Source of the DNA: a virus
Direction: 5' to 3' (one strand)
Virus record (IMG/VR): IMGVR_UViG_3300044617_001255
Span: 1 to 64,000 of that record
Length of the DNA stretch: 64,000 nucleotides
Made by a program: the position numbers and the translations under genes. Shown one piece after another: positions 45,226 through 53,635 of this stretch (the first letter of the stretch is position 1; each line of letters begins with the position of its first letter). The notes beneath the pieces were generated by a model. It did no database searches. It saw only the letters and a list, made by a program, of their open reading frames with translations, and had not been told where the DNA came from.

Positions 45226-46440
45226 TTAAGATTTTTTGTCTATTTTACAAATTCTTTGACCTATCCATCTCATGCAATTTACTGCCATACTATTACCAAT
45301 AGCCTTGTATCGTGGACTGTCTGGGCAGTTTTCTTCGTCTTTGCCTCTCCAAGGAATGCGCGTATAATTGTCTGGAAATCCTTGAAGCCTTTCTGCTTCT
45401 ATTGGAGTGAGTCTACGAACTCTCATCGATGAACTTAAAACTCCATGCGTATCTCTCTCACCAGTATCAAATGCATTTAATGTATTTGCTTCGTTCGCCG
45501 GAACCCAAGTTTCATCATCAGTATTTGATTGTGCTCTTTTTGATTTGCGAAATGGAATCGGTTGAATGACACCATGTACATCTTCTTTTGTCAAAGTATA
45601 CATTGAACCATTGTCAGTGGCTCCAACTCCAACAGGACCACCTGCTTCTGATCTGCCAATAATATTTCCCTGCAGAGCAATAGGTTGCAGAACAGCAGGA
45701 AACCGATTCTTTTCTGGCATAGTCTGTCCCTTGCTTAAAACAGCATCAAGAGTCTGGCTTACTTGTCCTCCGTCCCACCAGCATCCTCTTGTGTTATCAC
45801 TTGATCTAGTGCTTGTTTCAGCATCTCTGGCAGTTTCTTTCCACGACGCTCCGCTCTTCGGAGTATTCCTTGACACGCTTTCTGACTCAAAAAGAACCTT
45901 TGCGGCACTTCTCCAGTCTCCAAGATATCCGACAACGAAGCAACGTCTCCGTCGTTGCGGGACGGCATTTGGGAACCCGTCCACTCTGACCCATTGAGCG
46001 TCCAACACCCGGTAGGCCCACCCATACCCCAACTCCCCCAACGCCCCGACGAAGGAACCAAAGTCCCGTCCTCTGGAACTTGTAAGAACTCCGGGGACAT
46101 TTTCCCATACAATCCATCTAGGTCTGAAACGTTGAGCGATTTCAAGAAAAGTAAGCATGAGTCCCCCCCTTGGATCTCGCAATCCTTTTCGCAATCCTGC
46201 GATGCTGAAGGATTGACAAGGGGTTCCTCCGACAAGAAGATCAACTGTGCTGGTTGGTATTTCCCATTTTTCATAATTTGTCATATCTCCATAATTAATA
46301 ATATTAGGATAACGGTATTTTAGAACTTGTGATGCAAAGGAATCTATTTCAGAAAACCCTACTGGCTTCCACCCAAAAGGCTCCCATGCTACGGTAGCAG
46401 CCTCAATGCCGCTACAAACACTGAGATATTTCAAAGTCAT
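45226..46440 (-). CDS. DNA cytosine-C5 methyltransferase
   Basis: 404 residues from ATG 46440 (GGAGA upstream). Motif I LSVCSGIEAATVAWE, IV GGTPCQSFSIAG (catalytic Cys75), VI WENVPGV (Glu113), VIII QRRRRCFVVGY, IX RRLTPIEAERLQGFPDNYTR and X YKAIGNSMAVNC are all present in the usual Dcm-like order; the variable region lies between VIII and IX, so target specificity cannot be read. Part of the gene (about 45750-46200) is more GC-rich than its surroundings, suggesting transfer. It would protect phage DNA from restriction. No partner endonuclease seen. Confidence 0.95.
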   Translation of the reverse strand: MTLKYLSVCSGIEAATVAWEPFGWKPVGFSEIDSFASQVLKYRYPNIINYGDMTNYEKWEIPTSTVDLLVGGTPCQSFSIAGLRKGLRDPRGGLMLTFLEIAQRFRPRWIVWENVPGVLTSSRGRDFGSFVGALGELGYGWAYRVLDAQWVRVDGFPNAVPQRRRRCFVVGYLGDWRSAAKVLFESESVSRNTPKSGASWKETARDAETSTRSSDNTRGCWWDGGQVSQTLDAVLSKGQTMPEKNRFPAVLQPIALQGNIIGRSEAGGPVGVGATDNGSMYTLTKEDVHGVIQPIPFRKSKRAQSNTDDETWVPANEANTLNAFDTGERDTHGVLSSSMRVRRLTPIEAERLQGFPDNYTRIPWRGKDEENCPDSPRYKAIGNSMAVNCMRWIGQRICKIDKKS

Positions 46441-46512
46441 AATATAAAGTTCTCCACTTGATACAGTATGTATGGACAAGTTTGAAACCCATAATTACAT
46501 ATATACCTTAAT

Positions 46513-47493
46513 ATGCTACATGGAAATAAAACATTTTTTAATTTATTAAAAGAGGCAAAAACTGCTAAAGAAAAAGCAGAGGTTATCGCTAAAAGAGGTA
46601 TGGCTATATATAGAGATCAAATTAAAAATAAAAGACAGGGAACTACATATTTAGCCGTTTCTCACAATCCAGAAGATTTAAATTCTGATCATGGTTATAC
46701 ATCATTAATACACGATGGTTCTCCGGGAATATTACATCTTGCTAGACAATTAAAATTAACTCCAAATATCCATACAGAAGAATTAAATACTTCTTTAGGA
46801 CGAAAAAGCCACAGCAAAGAAGTATATAGTCCTGCAATATTTTCCAGAATACCCAGAGATAGACATATAGGTGATGAAAGTGCTAAAAGTAATGCTAGAA
46901 AAAATGGTGGGATATATATCCCACATCCAAAGCATCGTGATTATCCAGTATTTAAAGCAAAAGCATTAGATCATTTTCCAATAAGGGAAGGAAGTCGAAA
47001 TAAAAAAAATGAAACGAAAGAGTCTTTATCTTTATTTGCTTTCCATACGGCATTACAAAATGCAGGGTACAAAAGAATAGATCATAGAGATCCTTTAAGA
47101 TCAAAACCTGGAGAATATTATCTTGGAAAAGGAAAAACTGGAACTGATTTTTATGCTCATACTCATGAAGATGAAAATGGAGTAAGTCATAAGGTTGGAG
47201 ATGATCCAGAAAAACCATTTGATGTGAAATTTGTAAATCCCAATTCCTCTACAAATACAGGAAATCTTGCTATGGTTTCTTTATTTACACAAAAAAGAAA
47301 AGGATTGGCATTTCCTTCTATGAGAACTGCTTTAAAACTTATAGATCCCAGTGGTAAAATGCAAGTATTAAGTAGAAAAAATAATAAAACAGAGGAAGAA
47401 AGATTAGAAAATGCAAGAAGAGAAGCAGAAACAAAATTAACTTCAGAAATACAAACAAGACAAAGACAAAGAGAATTAAGAAAAAAAGTATAA
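46513..47493 (+). CDS. Tagged protein of unknown function
   Basis: 326 residues. It starts LHGNKTFFNLLKE|AKT, the tag with an LKE site. The body (TTYLAVSHNPEDLNSDHGYT; HDGSPGILHLARQLKLTPNI; TALQNAGYKRIDHRDPLRSK) has no motif I can name, and a charged C-terminal helix. Size and position resemble T4 Alt-like packaged enzymes, but no ADP-ribosyltransferase motif was seen. Confidence 0.65.
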   Translation: MLHGNKTFFNLLKEAKTAKEKAEVIAKRGMAIYRDQIKNKRQGTTYLAVSHNPEDLNSDHGYTSLIHDGSPGILHLARQLKLTPNIHTEELNTSLGRKSHSKEVYSPAIFSRIPRDRHIGDESAKSNARKNGGIYIPHPKHRDYPVFKAKALDHFPIREGSRNKKNETKESLSLFAFHTALQNAGYKRIDHRDPLRSKPGEYYLGKGKTGTDFYAHTHEDENGVSHKVGDDPEKPFDVKFVNPNSSTNTGNLAMVSLFTQKRKGLAFPSMRTALKLIDPSGKMQVLSRKNNKTEEERLENARREAETKLTSEIQTRQRQRELRKKV

Positions 47494-47505
47494 GGATTAT
47501 AAATT

Positions 47506-47790
47506 ATGCCAGCAGTAATTAGATTTGGAGATCCTGTAACTTGTGGAGATAAGGCAGCAAACGGTTCTCCTAACGTTTTTATAAATAATCGTAGAGTTAT
47601 ACGAAAAGGAATTGATAAGACAAAGGGACATTGCTATCCCCCAGTTCCGTTTCTTAAAGGTTCACCTAATGTTTTCGTTAATAATATTCCAGTAGTATTT
47701 CAGGGTTCTCCTATTCCAACACATTGTTGTGGAGATAACTGCCACCGTGGAGTGGCTGCAAAGGGTTCCCCAAACGTTTTTGTAAATTAA
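47506..47790 (+). CDS. PAAR-domain tail-tip protein
   Basis: 94 residues. PAVIRFGDPVTCGDKAANGS, three copies of GSPNVF(V/I)N, and PIPTHCCGDNCHRG. This is a PAAR-like conical tip that sharpens the membrane-piercing spike (T4 gp5.4 role); His and Cys residues bind the metal at the tip. Confidence 0.88.
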   Translation: MPAVIRFGDPVTCGDKAANGSPNVFINNRRVIRKGIDKTKGHCYPPVPFLKGSPNVFVNNIPVVFQGSPIPTHCCGDNCHRGVAAKGSPNVFVN

Positions 47791-47812
47791 TAAATAGAGA
47801 GTAGGAGATAAC

Positions 47813-48226
47813 ATGAATACAAATAACATTTTTCATTTTATGAAGTTTAATAAACTTCAACAACAACAAATAAATGAACATATTCCTCTAAATGATAAAG
47901 AGGGAGAAATGGCTATGGCAGAATTAAGTAGCGTAATTGAATATGCTAATGAAATTCAAAAAATGCTAAAACCAGAAACCCAAATGGAAGCATGGGTACA
48001 AAGCAAAATCACAAAAGCAAAAGATTATTTAGATGCTGTTGCTGATTATTTAAAACATACAGATGGTGCTCTTGAAGAAGCTAAGAATTCTGTTCTCATT
48101 GGCAAAAGAAAAAGACTAGATGCAAACAACAACAATAAAATAGATGCAGAGGATTTTAAAATTCTTAGAGCAAAAAAGAAAATGAAAGGCAAACCTCATG
48201 GCAAAAATGACTCTAAAAAGAGCTAA
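47813..48226 (+). CDS. Tagged conserved head protein with EF-hand-like loop
   Basis: 137 residues. MNTNNIFHFMKFNKLQQQQI then NE|H gives an INE site. MAELSSVIEYANEIQKMLKP and EAWVQSKITKAKDYLDAVAD are stretches I recognise from structural proteins of T4-like marine phages. DANNNNKIDAEDF near the end fits a calcium-binding EF-hand/dockerin loop (DxNxNxxIDxxDF). Confidence 0.75.
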   Translation: MNTNNIFHFMKFNKLQQQQINEHIPLNDKEGEMAMAELSSVIEYANEIQKMLKPETQMEAWVQSKITKAKDYLDAVADYLKHTDGALEEAKNSVLIGKRKRLDANNNNKIDAEDFKILRAKKKMKGKPHGKNDSKKS

Positions 48227-48545
48227 ACAACTTTATAAAAAAGCTCATATAGGATTGACTCCTTCTGAAGAAGAGGCTGCACACAAGGCAGAAAAATTAT
48301 TAAAGAAAAAGGGAATAGAAGCTGAAAGAAATGGAAAAAAGTTTTCTTTTTCTCATAAGAAAGGTGAAGTAAAAGAAGCAAAAGACTTTTACCCAGGATC
48401 AGGAGAAGTTCATCCAGTTACAGGCGAAATAATTCATGAGCCAGTTCCAGTTAGTCGAAAAGATAAACTGATGAGAATGCTTCGTAGTCTTTTAAAACAA
48501 AAGAAAAAACAAAAACCATCAAGCAATGAAAGGTTACCATTCTAA
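48198..48545 (+). CDS. Basic hypothetical protein
   Basis: 115 residues, Lys-rich; TLKRAKQLYKKAHIGLTPSE then EVKEAKDFYPGSGEVHPVTG. It overlaps its neighbours at both ends. No family recognised. Confidence 0.6.
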   Translation: MAKMTLKRAKQLYKKAHIGLTPSEEEAAHKAEKLLKKKGIEAERNGKKFSFSHKKGEVKEAKDFYPGSGEVHPVTGEIIHEPVPVSRKDKLMRMLRSLLKQKKKQKPSSNERLPF

Positions 48546-48817
48546 TGGCAATAACACCAGAAAACTCATTTAATTTTGATGAATTTCTATCGGATTCAGA
48601 CTTTGGATTTACCTTTTCTGGATCAGAAGAATTTGAACAAGATCTTGCTCAAGTAGAAAGCGAATGCACTACAAAAATGAAAGCTCTTGAAAAACTTATA
48701 ATGCCTCTTCTTGCTAATTTAGCAAAGAATCCTGATAAGGAATATATTCTTTGGCCTAATCGTAAAGCAGCAGTTGAAGCACAAGCGAAAAAAATTCTTG
48801 CAATTACTAGATCATGA
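48545..48817 (+). CDS. Conserved phage protein
   Basis: 90 residues. ECTTKMKALEKLIMPLLANL, then NPDKEYILWPNRKAAVEAQA, is a pattern I know from T4-like marine phages (KMEALEKLILPLL ... YIxWPNR). Acidic N-terminus. Function unknown. Confidence 0.7.
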   Translation: MAITPENSFNFDEFLSDSDFGFTFSGSEEFEQDLAQVESECTTKMKALEKLIMPLLANLAKNPDKEYILWPNRKAAVEAQAKKILAITRS

Positions 48818-49590
48818 AAACTTATTTTCAATTTCGTCAACAGTTAGATGAAAGAAAACTAACAGGTGCTCTTGTTGCTGCTTCTGGTATTCTTGGGAGT
48901 GCTGGCTTTGGTTATGGTATACATGCCAGATCCAAAGAGCAAGTCGCTCCACAAAGACAACAGCAAGTACAACAACAAGTTCAACAGCAACCGAGACAAC
49001 AAGTTCAACAACCACAGCAACAAAAACAACGTGAAAAAGAAACAATAGAGATGGCTCCAATTGCTGATTCGATTCATCGTTATGAATCACAGGGAGCAGA
49101 TTATAAAAAAATATCTAGACCATTCAAAGACCATAAAGGAAATTTAACTCTTGGTCATGGACATTTAATTACAAAAAATACTGGAGAAACTTTACAAAAA
49201 GTATTTGCTGATGAACATAAAAAAGATCCAAATTTTCATGAAAATGTTCTTTCAGGTAGACAGGGATTGACTAACGATCAAATGAAAAAATTAATGCATC
49301 ATGATATTAATATTAGAATTCCGCAATTGCAAAAAATGATCCCTCAATTTAATAAAATGCCTACATACCTACAGCAAGAATTAGCATCTGAACACTATAG
49401 AGGTGGCATAGGAAAAGCTAAAAAAACACTTGCACACATAAATGCAGGAAAATTTCATGAAGCAGCACATGAATATTTAGATAGTGATGAATATAGAAAA
49501 GAAAAACCAGATAACAGTGGAGTTGCAAAAAGATATGATGCTCTTCATAATGCTTTGCTAAAATATCATAACGAAAGAAAAGGAAATTAA
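48814..49590 (+). CDS. Tagged GH24 lysozyme-like protein
   Basis: 258 residues. MKTYFQFRQQLDE|R is close to T4 IPIII's MKTYQEF start. Then a hydrophobic stretch (TGALVAASGILGSAGFGYGI), a Gln-rich spacer, and from about residue 82 a GH24 fold: HRYESQGADYKKI with the catalytic Glu, then KGNLTLGHGHLITKNTGETL and the helical lobe. It cuts peptidoglycan. A head-packaged or tail-borne lysozyme for entry, rather than only a lysis enzyme, is suggested by the tag. Confidence 0.8.
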   Translation: MKTYFQFRQQLDERKLTGALVAASGILGSAGFGYGIHARSKEQVAPQRQQQVQQQVQQQPRQQVQQPQQQKQREKETIEMAPIADSIHRYESQGADYKKISRPFKDHKGNLTLGHGHLITKNTGETLQKVFADEHKKDPNFHENVLSGRQGLTNDQMKKLMHHDINIRIPQLQKMIPQFNKMPTYLQQELASEHYRGGIGKAKKTLAHINAGKFHEAAHEYLDSDEYRKEKPDNSGVAKRYDALHNALLKYHNERKGN

Positions 49591-49591
49591 A

Positions 49592-50233
49592 ATGGCTAAG
49601 GCTAAAAAACAAAGAACAACTTCTCGCGCTAAAGAAGTAGAACATAAAATGAAAACAGATAAAGTATTCGCACAAAAAATGAAAGACGAATATGTTAAAA
49701 AATTTGGCGAGATGAAACCAGGTGAAGATAAGTTGCGTGGCGACTCTGCAATCGTTGCTAAAATTTTAGCAAATGCCGAAAAGAGCGGTAAAACAATTAA
49801 AGGATATAGTGGTTCTGGCTCTGGTGATAGTTCCAGAAATAGTGAAGAGGAAGAGAAAAAAGAAGAGAAAAAAGATGAAAGCGATGATGAGGTTGTAACG
49901 CCAAAGAAAGGCAAAAGATCTCCAGAGGAACAAGAGAAAGCAGTCAAAGAATATTCTGACGTTGCAGCAGAAGCAGAAAAAGCCGGGGTATCTCTTCAAA
50001 AATTCCTAAAGAACAAGAAAAAAGTTCAAGAACAAATCGAAGAAACTTCATCAGAAAATGTTGACATGCAACTTGCATCAACATATCTCAACATGATTGC
50101 TGAAGCCGAACAAAATAATTTTGTAGCACAAGTAATACAAGAGATGGAAAATATTTTAGAAGAAGGTTTCAGTGATGAAGAATATAACGTGCTATATGAA
50201 TATATTTTGAATAAACTAGAGGAAACAAAATGA
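49592..50233 (+). CDS. Charged Lys/Glu-rich protein
   Basis: 213 residues. Basic N-terminal third, a very acidic and lysine-rich disordered middle (NSEEEEKKEEKKDESDDEVV) and helical end (QLASTYLNMIAEAEQNNFVA). No tag at the start. Possibly a virion or scaffold component. Confidence 0.6.
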   Translation: MAKAKKQRTTSRAKEVEHKMKTDKVFAQKMKDEYVKKFGEMKPGEDKLRGDSAIVAKILANAEKSGKTIKGYSGSGSGDSSRNSEEEEKKEEKKDESDDEVVTPKKGKRSPEEQEKAVKEYSDVAAEAEKAGVSLQKFLKNKKKVQEQIEETSSENVDMQLASTYLNMIAEAEQNNFVAQVIQEMENILEEGFSDEEYNVLYEYILNKLEETK

Positions 50234-50574
50234 ATAACAAATTAAAAGTTTCAGATCACATAAGTTTAACTGAAGATATTCAAAGAATAATGTTTGTTCC
50301 TGCTCAACAAAGAACAGGAACAAATGAATCAGATTTTCTTGTAGAAGCAATTTCTACTCTTGAAGAAAAATTAGGAAAAGAATTTACTACAGAAGAAATC
50401 AAAGTAATACTTGAAACTGTTGTATATCTTTCTGAAAAAATCATGAAGAAAGGAAAAAAGTTTGTAGTCACCGATAGTGCTGGCGAAAAAACTTTAGGCG
50501 TTCATGACTCAAGAAAAGATGCAGTTCGTCAACTACAAGCAATCGAAGCAAGCAAAGCAAGAAGAGGACAATGA
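50230..50574 (+). CDS. Tagged small protein
   Basis: 114 residues. NNKLKVSDHISLTE|DIQ has an LTE site. Helical body and GKKFVVTDSAGEKTLGVHDS then RKDAVRQLQAIEASKARRGQ, as in small phage proteins that end in an R-x-x-A-x-x-Q-L-x-A-I helix. ATGA overlaps. Confidence 0.6.
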   Translation: MNNKLKVSDHISLTEDIQRIMFVPAQQRTGTNESDFLVEAISTLEEKLGKEFTTEEIKVILETVVYLSEKIMKKGKKFVVTDSAGEKTLGVHDSRKDAVRQLQAIEASKARRGQ

Positions 50575-50987
50575 ACTTTTCTGATTTTAGAAATAAATTG
50601 AATGAAGAGGTTATTCTAAGACCTTATTCTGTTCAGGCTCTGGGCAGAAAAAGAAATGTAATGTTAAATACATTACAACTTGACGATGCTGAATTTGCCG
50701 GTTGGGTACAAGACCGTCTTTATCGTGTAGCAGAACAAAATAAGATTCCAATTGGTCAATTACCCATAGATTATGTTGTTACAGGATTTCAAAAATGGGA
50801 AGATGCTTTCCGCAACGGAGATCAAGCATGGGAATCCTACAAGACTCAGTTCATGGAGTATGAGAAAAGATTTATAGATACAGCAAGAAAGATGATTCAG
50901 GACAAGTATGAAAAACCTGGAACATCACCAACAGAACAACCAACTCCTCCGAGTATGGTTAAGTATCAGGCTGCAGACGGTCAATAA
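50571..50987 (+). CDS. Tagged protein
   Basis: 138 residues. MNFSDFRNKLNE|EVI shows the tag with an LNE site. Helical with several Trp (FAGWVQDRLYRVAEQNKIPI; WEDAFRNGDQAWESYKTQFM). No family recognised. Confidence 0.6.
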   Translation: MNFSDFRNKLNEEVILRPYSVQALGRKRNVMLNTLQLDDAEFAGWVQDRLYRVAEQNKIPIGQLPIDYVVTGFQKWEDAFRNGDQAWESYKTQFMEYEKRFIDTARKMIQDKYEKPGTSPTEQPTPPSMVKYQAADGQ

Positions 50988-51004
50988 AAATTGAGGTTTA
51001 TATT

Positions 51005-51511
51005 ATGAAAGATGTTTTATTATTAAACGCTTCGGAAGAGGCGATTGGTGTGATAGATTGGTTTAGAGCAGTAAGATTATTAATGACAGGTAAGGCAACT
51101 AAGCCATATAATTATGAACATGTTTATGAGATTAAAACTGGAAGTGGAGTATATGAACTTCCTTGCGCAATAGTCTTATTAAAATATGTTCATATTCCAT
51201 ATAAGGATCTGACTCTTACGAAGAGAAATCTTTATATGAGAGATGATATGTGTTGCCAATATTGTGGTTGCAAAGTATCAAAGCCAACAATAGATCATAT
51301 TATTCCAAGAAGTAGGAATGGAAAAAATACTTGGAATAATTTAGTAACTTGTTGCAAACCATGCAATAGCAAAAAAGCCAATCGAACACCAGAAGAAGCA
51401 GGAATGAAGTTACTAAAACAGCCAGGAAAACCAAAATATAATATATTACATATTATAGCAACAGATAAATATGACAATAAAGTATGGGAAAGATGGATAC
51501 AATATAAATAA
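51005..51511 (+). CDS. HNH endonuclease
   Basis: 168 residues. An N-terminal domain with a LLNASEEAIGVIDWFRAVRL start, then RDDMCCQYCGCKVSKPTIDH, IIPRSRNGKNTWNNLVTCCK and PCNSKKANRTPEEAGMKL: a complete HNH nuclease with two CxxC zinc pairs. This form (5-methylcytosine-enzyme McrA-like arrangement common in cyanobacteria and phages) can be a homing or packaging-linked nuclease. No tag. Confidence 0.9.
   Translation: MKDVLLLNASEEAIGVIDWFRAVRLLMTGKATKPYNYEHVYEIKTGSGVYELPCAIVLLKYVHIPYKDLTLTKRNLYMRDDMCCQYCGCKVSKPTIDHIIPRSRNGKNTWNNLVTCCKPCNSKKANRTPEEAGMKLLKQPGKPKYNILHIIATDKYDNKVWERWIQYK
51503..51510 (+). promoter_or_regulatory. T4-type late promoter
   Basis: TATAAATA overlapping the end of the HNH gene, 23 bp before ATG 51533; AAGGAG follows. 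Confidence 0.75.
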
Positions 51512-51532
51512 TTGTATAACAAGGAGACATAA

Positions 51533-51838
51533 ATGAGAGCATCAGATCCAGCTGGTTATGACGGAATAGAAAAATTAGTAGCAGTAACAAATCCCACTGC
51601 AACTGGCAGAGGATTACTTCTTACAGCAAGTGCTGCAGGAAATATAACTTTGGATATCACAACAAACGAAGTAGATCAAATTATTAGAAATTATGAAAAC
51701 GGAACAACTACAGTTGCATATAAACAATTAAAATCAGTTACACTTTACATGGCTGCAAGTACAACAATGATATTACCGATTGTTGGTACTTTTGAATTAT
51801 CTTCTAGTTCAAATGTAATTGCTTACGTTTTAAGATAA
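51533..51838 (+). CDS. Putative virion protein
   Basis: 101 residues. Strand-rich and Thr/Ser-rich (GLLLTASAAGNITLDITTNE; SVTLYMAASTTMILPIVGTF), the look of a small decoration or tail protein. No specific family recognised. Good AAGGAG and late promoter. Confidence 0.65.
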   Translation: MRASDPAGYDGIEKLVAVTNPTATGRGLLLTASAAGNITLDITTNEVDQIIRNYENGTTTVAYKQLKSVTLYMAASTTMILPIVGTFELSSSSNVIAYVLR

Positions 51839-51839
51839 T

Positions 51840-51932
51840 ATGATACAAGACAGACGAAAGATTAGAGCAATGAACAATAAAAAATCAGGATGTGGTTGTG
51901 GCAAGCCAAAGCCAGAGCAAAAAGGAAAATGA
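51840..51932 (+). CDS. 30-residue peptide
   Basis: ATG 51840 to TGA 51932: MIQDRRKIRAMNNKKSGCGC, then GKPKPEQKGK. Basic with a GCGCGK cluster. Short, but it fits tightly between two genes. Confidence 0.45.
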   Translation: MIQDRRKIRAMNNKKSGCGCGKPKPEQKGK

Positions 51933-51933
51933 T

Positions 51934-52230
51934 ATGAATAAAAGTAGTGTTATGAAATCTTTTTTAAAGTTAAATGGTGGTGAATATCATAAAAGAGATG
52001 GAAAATGGTATTGGAAAAAAAATAATGAGGAACATCTAGTAACATCTGGATTTTTATTAAATTATAAACCAATTGTAAAAATAGAAGAACCCAAGCCAGA
52101 AATCAAAGAAGAACCAAAAGTAGAAATTAAAGAAGAAATTAAAAAACCAAAACCCAAGAAAAAAGTAGAAGTTAAAAAAGATGAAAACATTCAAGAACTT
52201 CATAACGGAAGCAAAGAAGAGGGATTATAA
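51934..52230 (+). CDS. Lys/Glu/Pro-rich protein
   Basis: 98 residues from ATG 51934 (AAAAGGAAAAT upstream). A short folded start (MKSFLKLNGGEYHKRDGKWY at 7-26) and a repetitive tail of KPEIKEEPKVEIKEEIKKPK type. The tail recalls TonB-like or spacer sequences. MKSFLKL resembles the tag but no (L/I)xE follows. Confidence 0.6.
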   Translation: MNKSSVMKSFLKLNGGEYHKRDGKWYWKKNNEEHLVTSGFLLNYKPIVKIEEPKPEIKEEPKVEIKEEIKKPKPKKKVEVKKDENIQELHNGSKEEGL

Positions 52231-52447
52231 AAAAGAATACGAAAAGTATGGCGGAACGCCTGCTTATCGTAAAAGAAGATCTCTTAGAGTTTTGGCTCGT
52301 AGAAAATTAGAAAAGCAAGGTAGAGTTCGTAAAGGTGATGGAAAAGATGTAGATCATAAAAAAGCCCTATCAAAAGGCGGATCTAATGGGCACAGCAATC
52401 TAAGAGTTGTTCCTAGAAGTGTAAATAGAGCAAAAGACAATAATTAA
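52181..52447 (+). CDS. Tagged HNH-like protein
   Basis: 88 residues. MKTFKNFITE|AKK matches T4 MKTYQEFIAE|A at most positions, including an ITE cleavage site. The C-terminal part (GDGKDVDHKKALSKGGSNGH, SNLRVVPRSVNRAKD) is the DVDHxxPLSxGGxNxxxNLRxxxRxxNRxK core of small phage HNH nucleases. A head-packaged nuclease is therefore predicted. It overlaps the upstream gene by 50 bp. Confidence 0.78.
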   Translation: MKTFKNFITEAKKRDYKKEYEKYGGTPAYRKRRSLRVLARRKLEKQGRVRKGDGKDVDHKKALSKGGSNGHSNLRVVPRSVNRAKDNN

Positions 52448-52451
52448 AATT

Positions 52452-52459
52452 CATAAATA
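52452..52459 (+). promoter_or_regulatory. T4-type late promoter variant (CATAAATA)
   Basis: CATAAATA, 10 bp before ATG 52469; weak fit and close to the start. Confidence 0.35.
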
Positions 52460-52468
52460 AATATAACA

Positions 52469-52789
52469 ATGAAAACATTCTTACAATTTCAACAACTTTT
52501 AGAGTCTAAGGCAGATATGCCTTGCAACAAACCAAGAAGATCTACATCTGCTGGTAAAAAGATGATGGTAAAAGCTTGTGAAGGCGGGAAAGAAAAAATA
52601 GTACATTTTGGAGCAAAAGGATATGGACACAATTACAGTCCTGCTGCAAGAAAATCATTCAAAGCTCGTCACAAATGTAGCCAAAAGAAATCAAAACTCA
52701 GTGCTCAATACTGGGCATGTAAAAAACTCTGGGCAGGTCCAAAAGGATCAAAGAAATCCTGCCCAGAGGGAAGAAAATGTAAATACTAG
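52469..52789 (+). CDS. Tagged basic Cys-containing protein
   Basis: 106 residues. MKTFLQFQQLLE|SKA shows the tag. The rest is lysine-rich with cysteines (PCNKPRRSTSAGKKMMVKAC; ARKSFKARHKCSQKKSKLSA, QYWACKKLW), a pattern I know from internal-protein-like genes of marine T4-like phages. Likely DNA- or RNA-binding. Confidence 0.7.
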   Translation: MKTFLQFQQLLESKADMPCNKPRRSTSAGKKMMVKACEGGKEKIVHFGAKGYGHNYSPAARKSFKARHKCSQKKSKLSAQYWACKKLWAGPKGSKKSCPEGRKCKY

Positions 52790-52804
52790 AATTAGGAGAA
52801 AAAA

Positions 52805-53239
52805 TTGAGATACAAGCATCTTAAAAGAAAAATAAATGAACATTTAGAAGATCCTGCACTTTCCAATGCCCAAGAACCTGAGACACCATTGTTTGATGTT
52901 GATAATCCAAAGTCTCTTGAAAGAATAAATTTATATCTCAGCAGATTGAATAAAACATCATTTCAAGATCCTCGTTTCGTTCTTACTGCTGTTCGTGCAA
53001 AACTAAATCTTATTGGTCTTGATTTCAACTATTATGGAAGAGAAGATCTTGGAGAAACCGAGACATTTGAAGTCAAAAGATATGGAAATGTCACAACTGA
53101 AGATCCTACGACAGGAAAAATTAAAAAAGATGATGCTCAAAAATTGAAATTGATTGTGACTACTGCAAAACATGATGATGGTCAAAATATAATTTCAATA
53201 AAATTAGTAAACACAGGAGCATCATCAGAAGAAAATTAA
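52805..53239 (+). CDS. Tagged protein, TTG start
   Basis: 144 residues; TTG at 52805 with AGGAG upstream. RYKHLKRKINE|HLE gives an INE site. Helix-plus-strand body (NLYLSRLNKTSFQDPRFVLT; KLKLIVTTAKHDDGQNIISI). No family recognised. Confidence 0.6.
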   Translation: MRYKHLKRKINEHLEDPALSNAQEPETPLFDVDNPKSLERINLYLSRLNKTSFQDPRFVLTAVRAKLNLIGLDFNYYGREDLGETETFEVKRYGNVTTEDPTTGKIKKDDAQKLKLIVTTAKHDDGQNIISIKLVNTGASSEEN

Positions 53240-53257
53240 TATCATGAGTTTTTAATT

Positions 53258-53635
53258 ATGGATTTTACCGTGCTAACCGATGACAACTTTACATTATATG
53301 CAATGAAAACATATTCAAATCCTCAATGCAAAAATATAGATGAATTTCATGAGGATATGAACAGAATAAAGTACCTGAAAAGATTATTTAAAAAGTACAA
53401 GAGTTCTGGAGTTTTACGTGAAAGACTGATATTGAATCATATAATAATATTTTATAATGTATTCAATACTGTGCCTGCAACTAGATTATTATTCAATAGA
53501 ATTGAGCCTGAATTTCATTCTTGTTTGAAAACTTTTATAGTATATTTGAACTTATTACCGAGTAAAATACCTGAGTTAGATTTAGTAAAAATTCCAATAG
53601 AAATGAGAATAGCAAACAAATTGAGAGAGATATGA
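53258..53635 (+). CDS. Conserved protein of T4-like phages (DUF7207-type)
   Basis: 125 residues. MDFTVLTDDNFTLYAMKTYS, then CKNIDEFHEDMNRIKYLKRL, RERLILNHIIIFYNVFNTVP and FIVYLNLLP match a short protein found near head and lysis genes in T4-like marine and other large phages. Function unknown. ATGA overlap with the next gene. Confidence 0.8.
   Translation: MDFTVLTDDNFTLYAMKTYSNPQCKNIDEFHEDMNRIKYLKRLFKKYKSSGVLRERLILNHIIIFYNVFNTVPATRLLFNRIEPEFHSCLKTFIVYLNLLPSKIPELDLVKIPIEMRIANKLREI

Noticed and set aside
46441-46512. An operator palindrome (ACTTG...CAAGT) before the methyltransferase gene
   Set aside because: Only five to six bases match on each side; not enough to claim a site.
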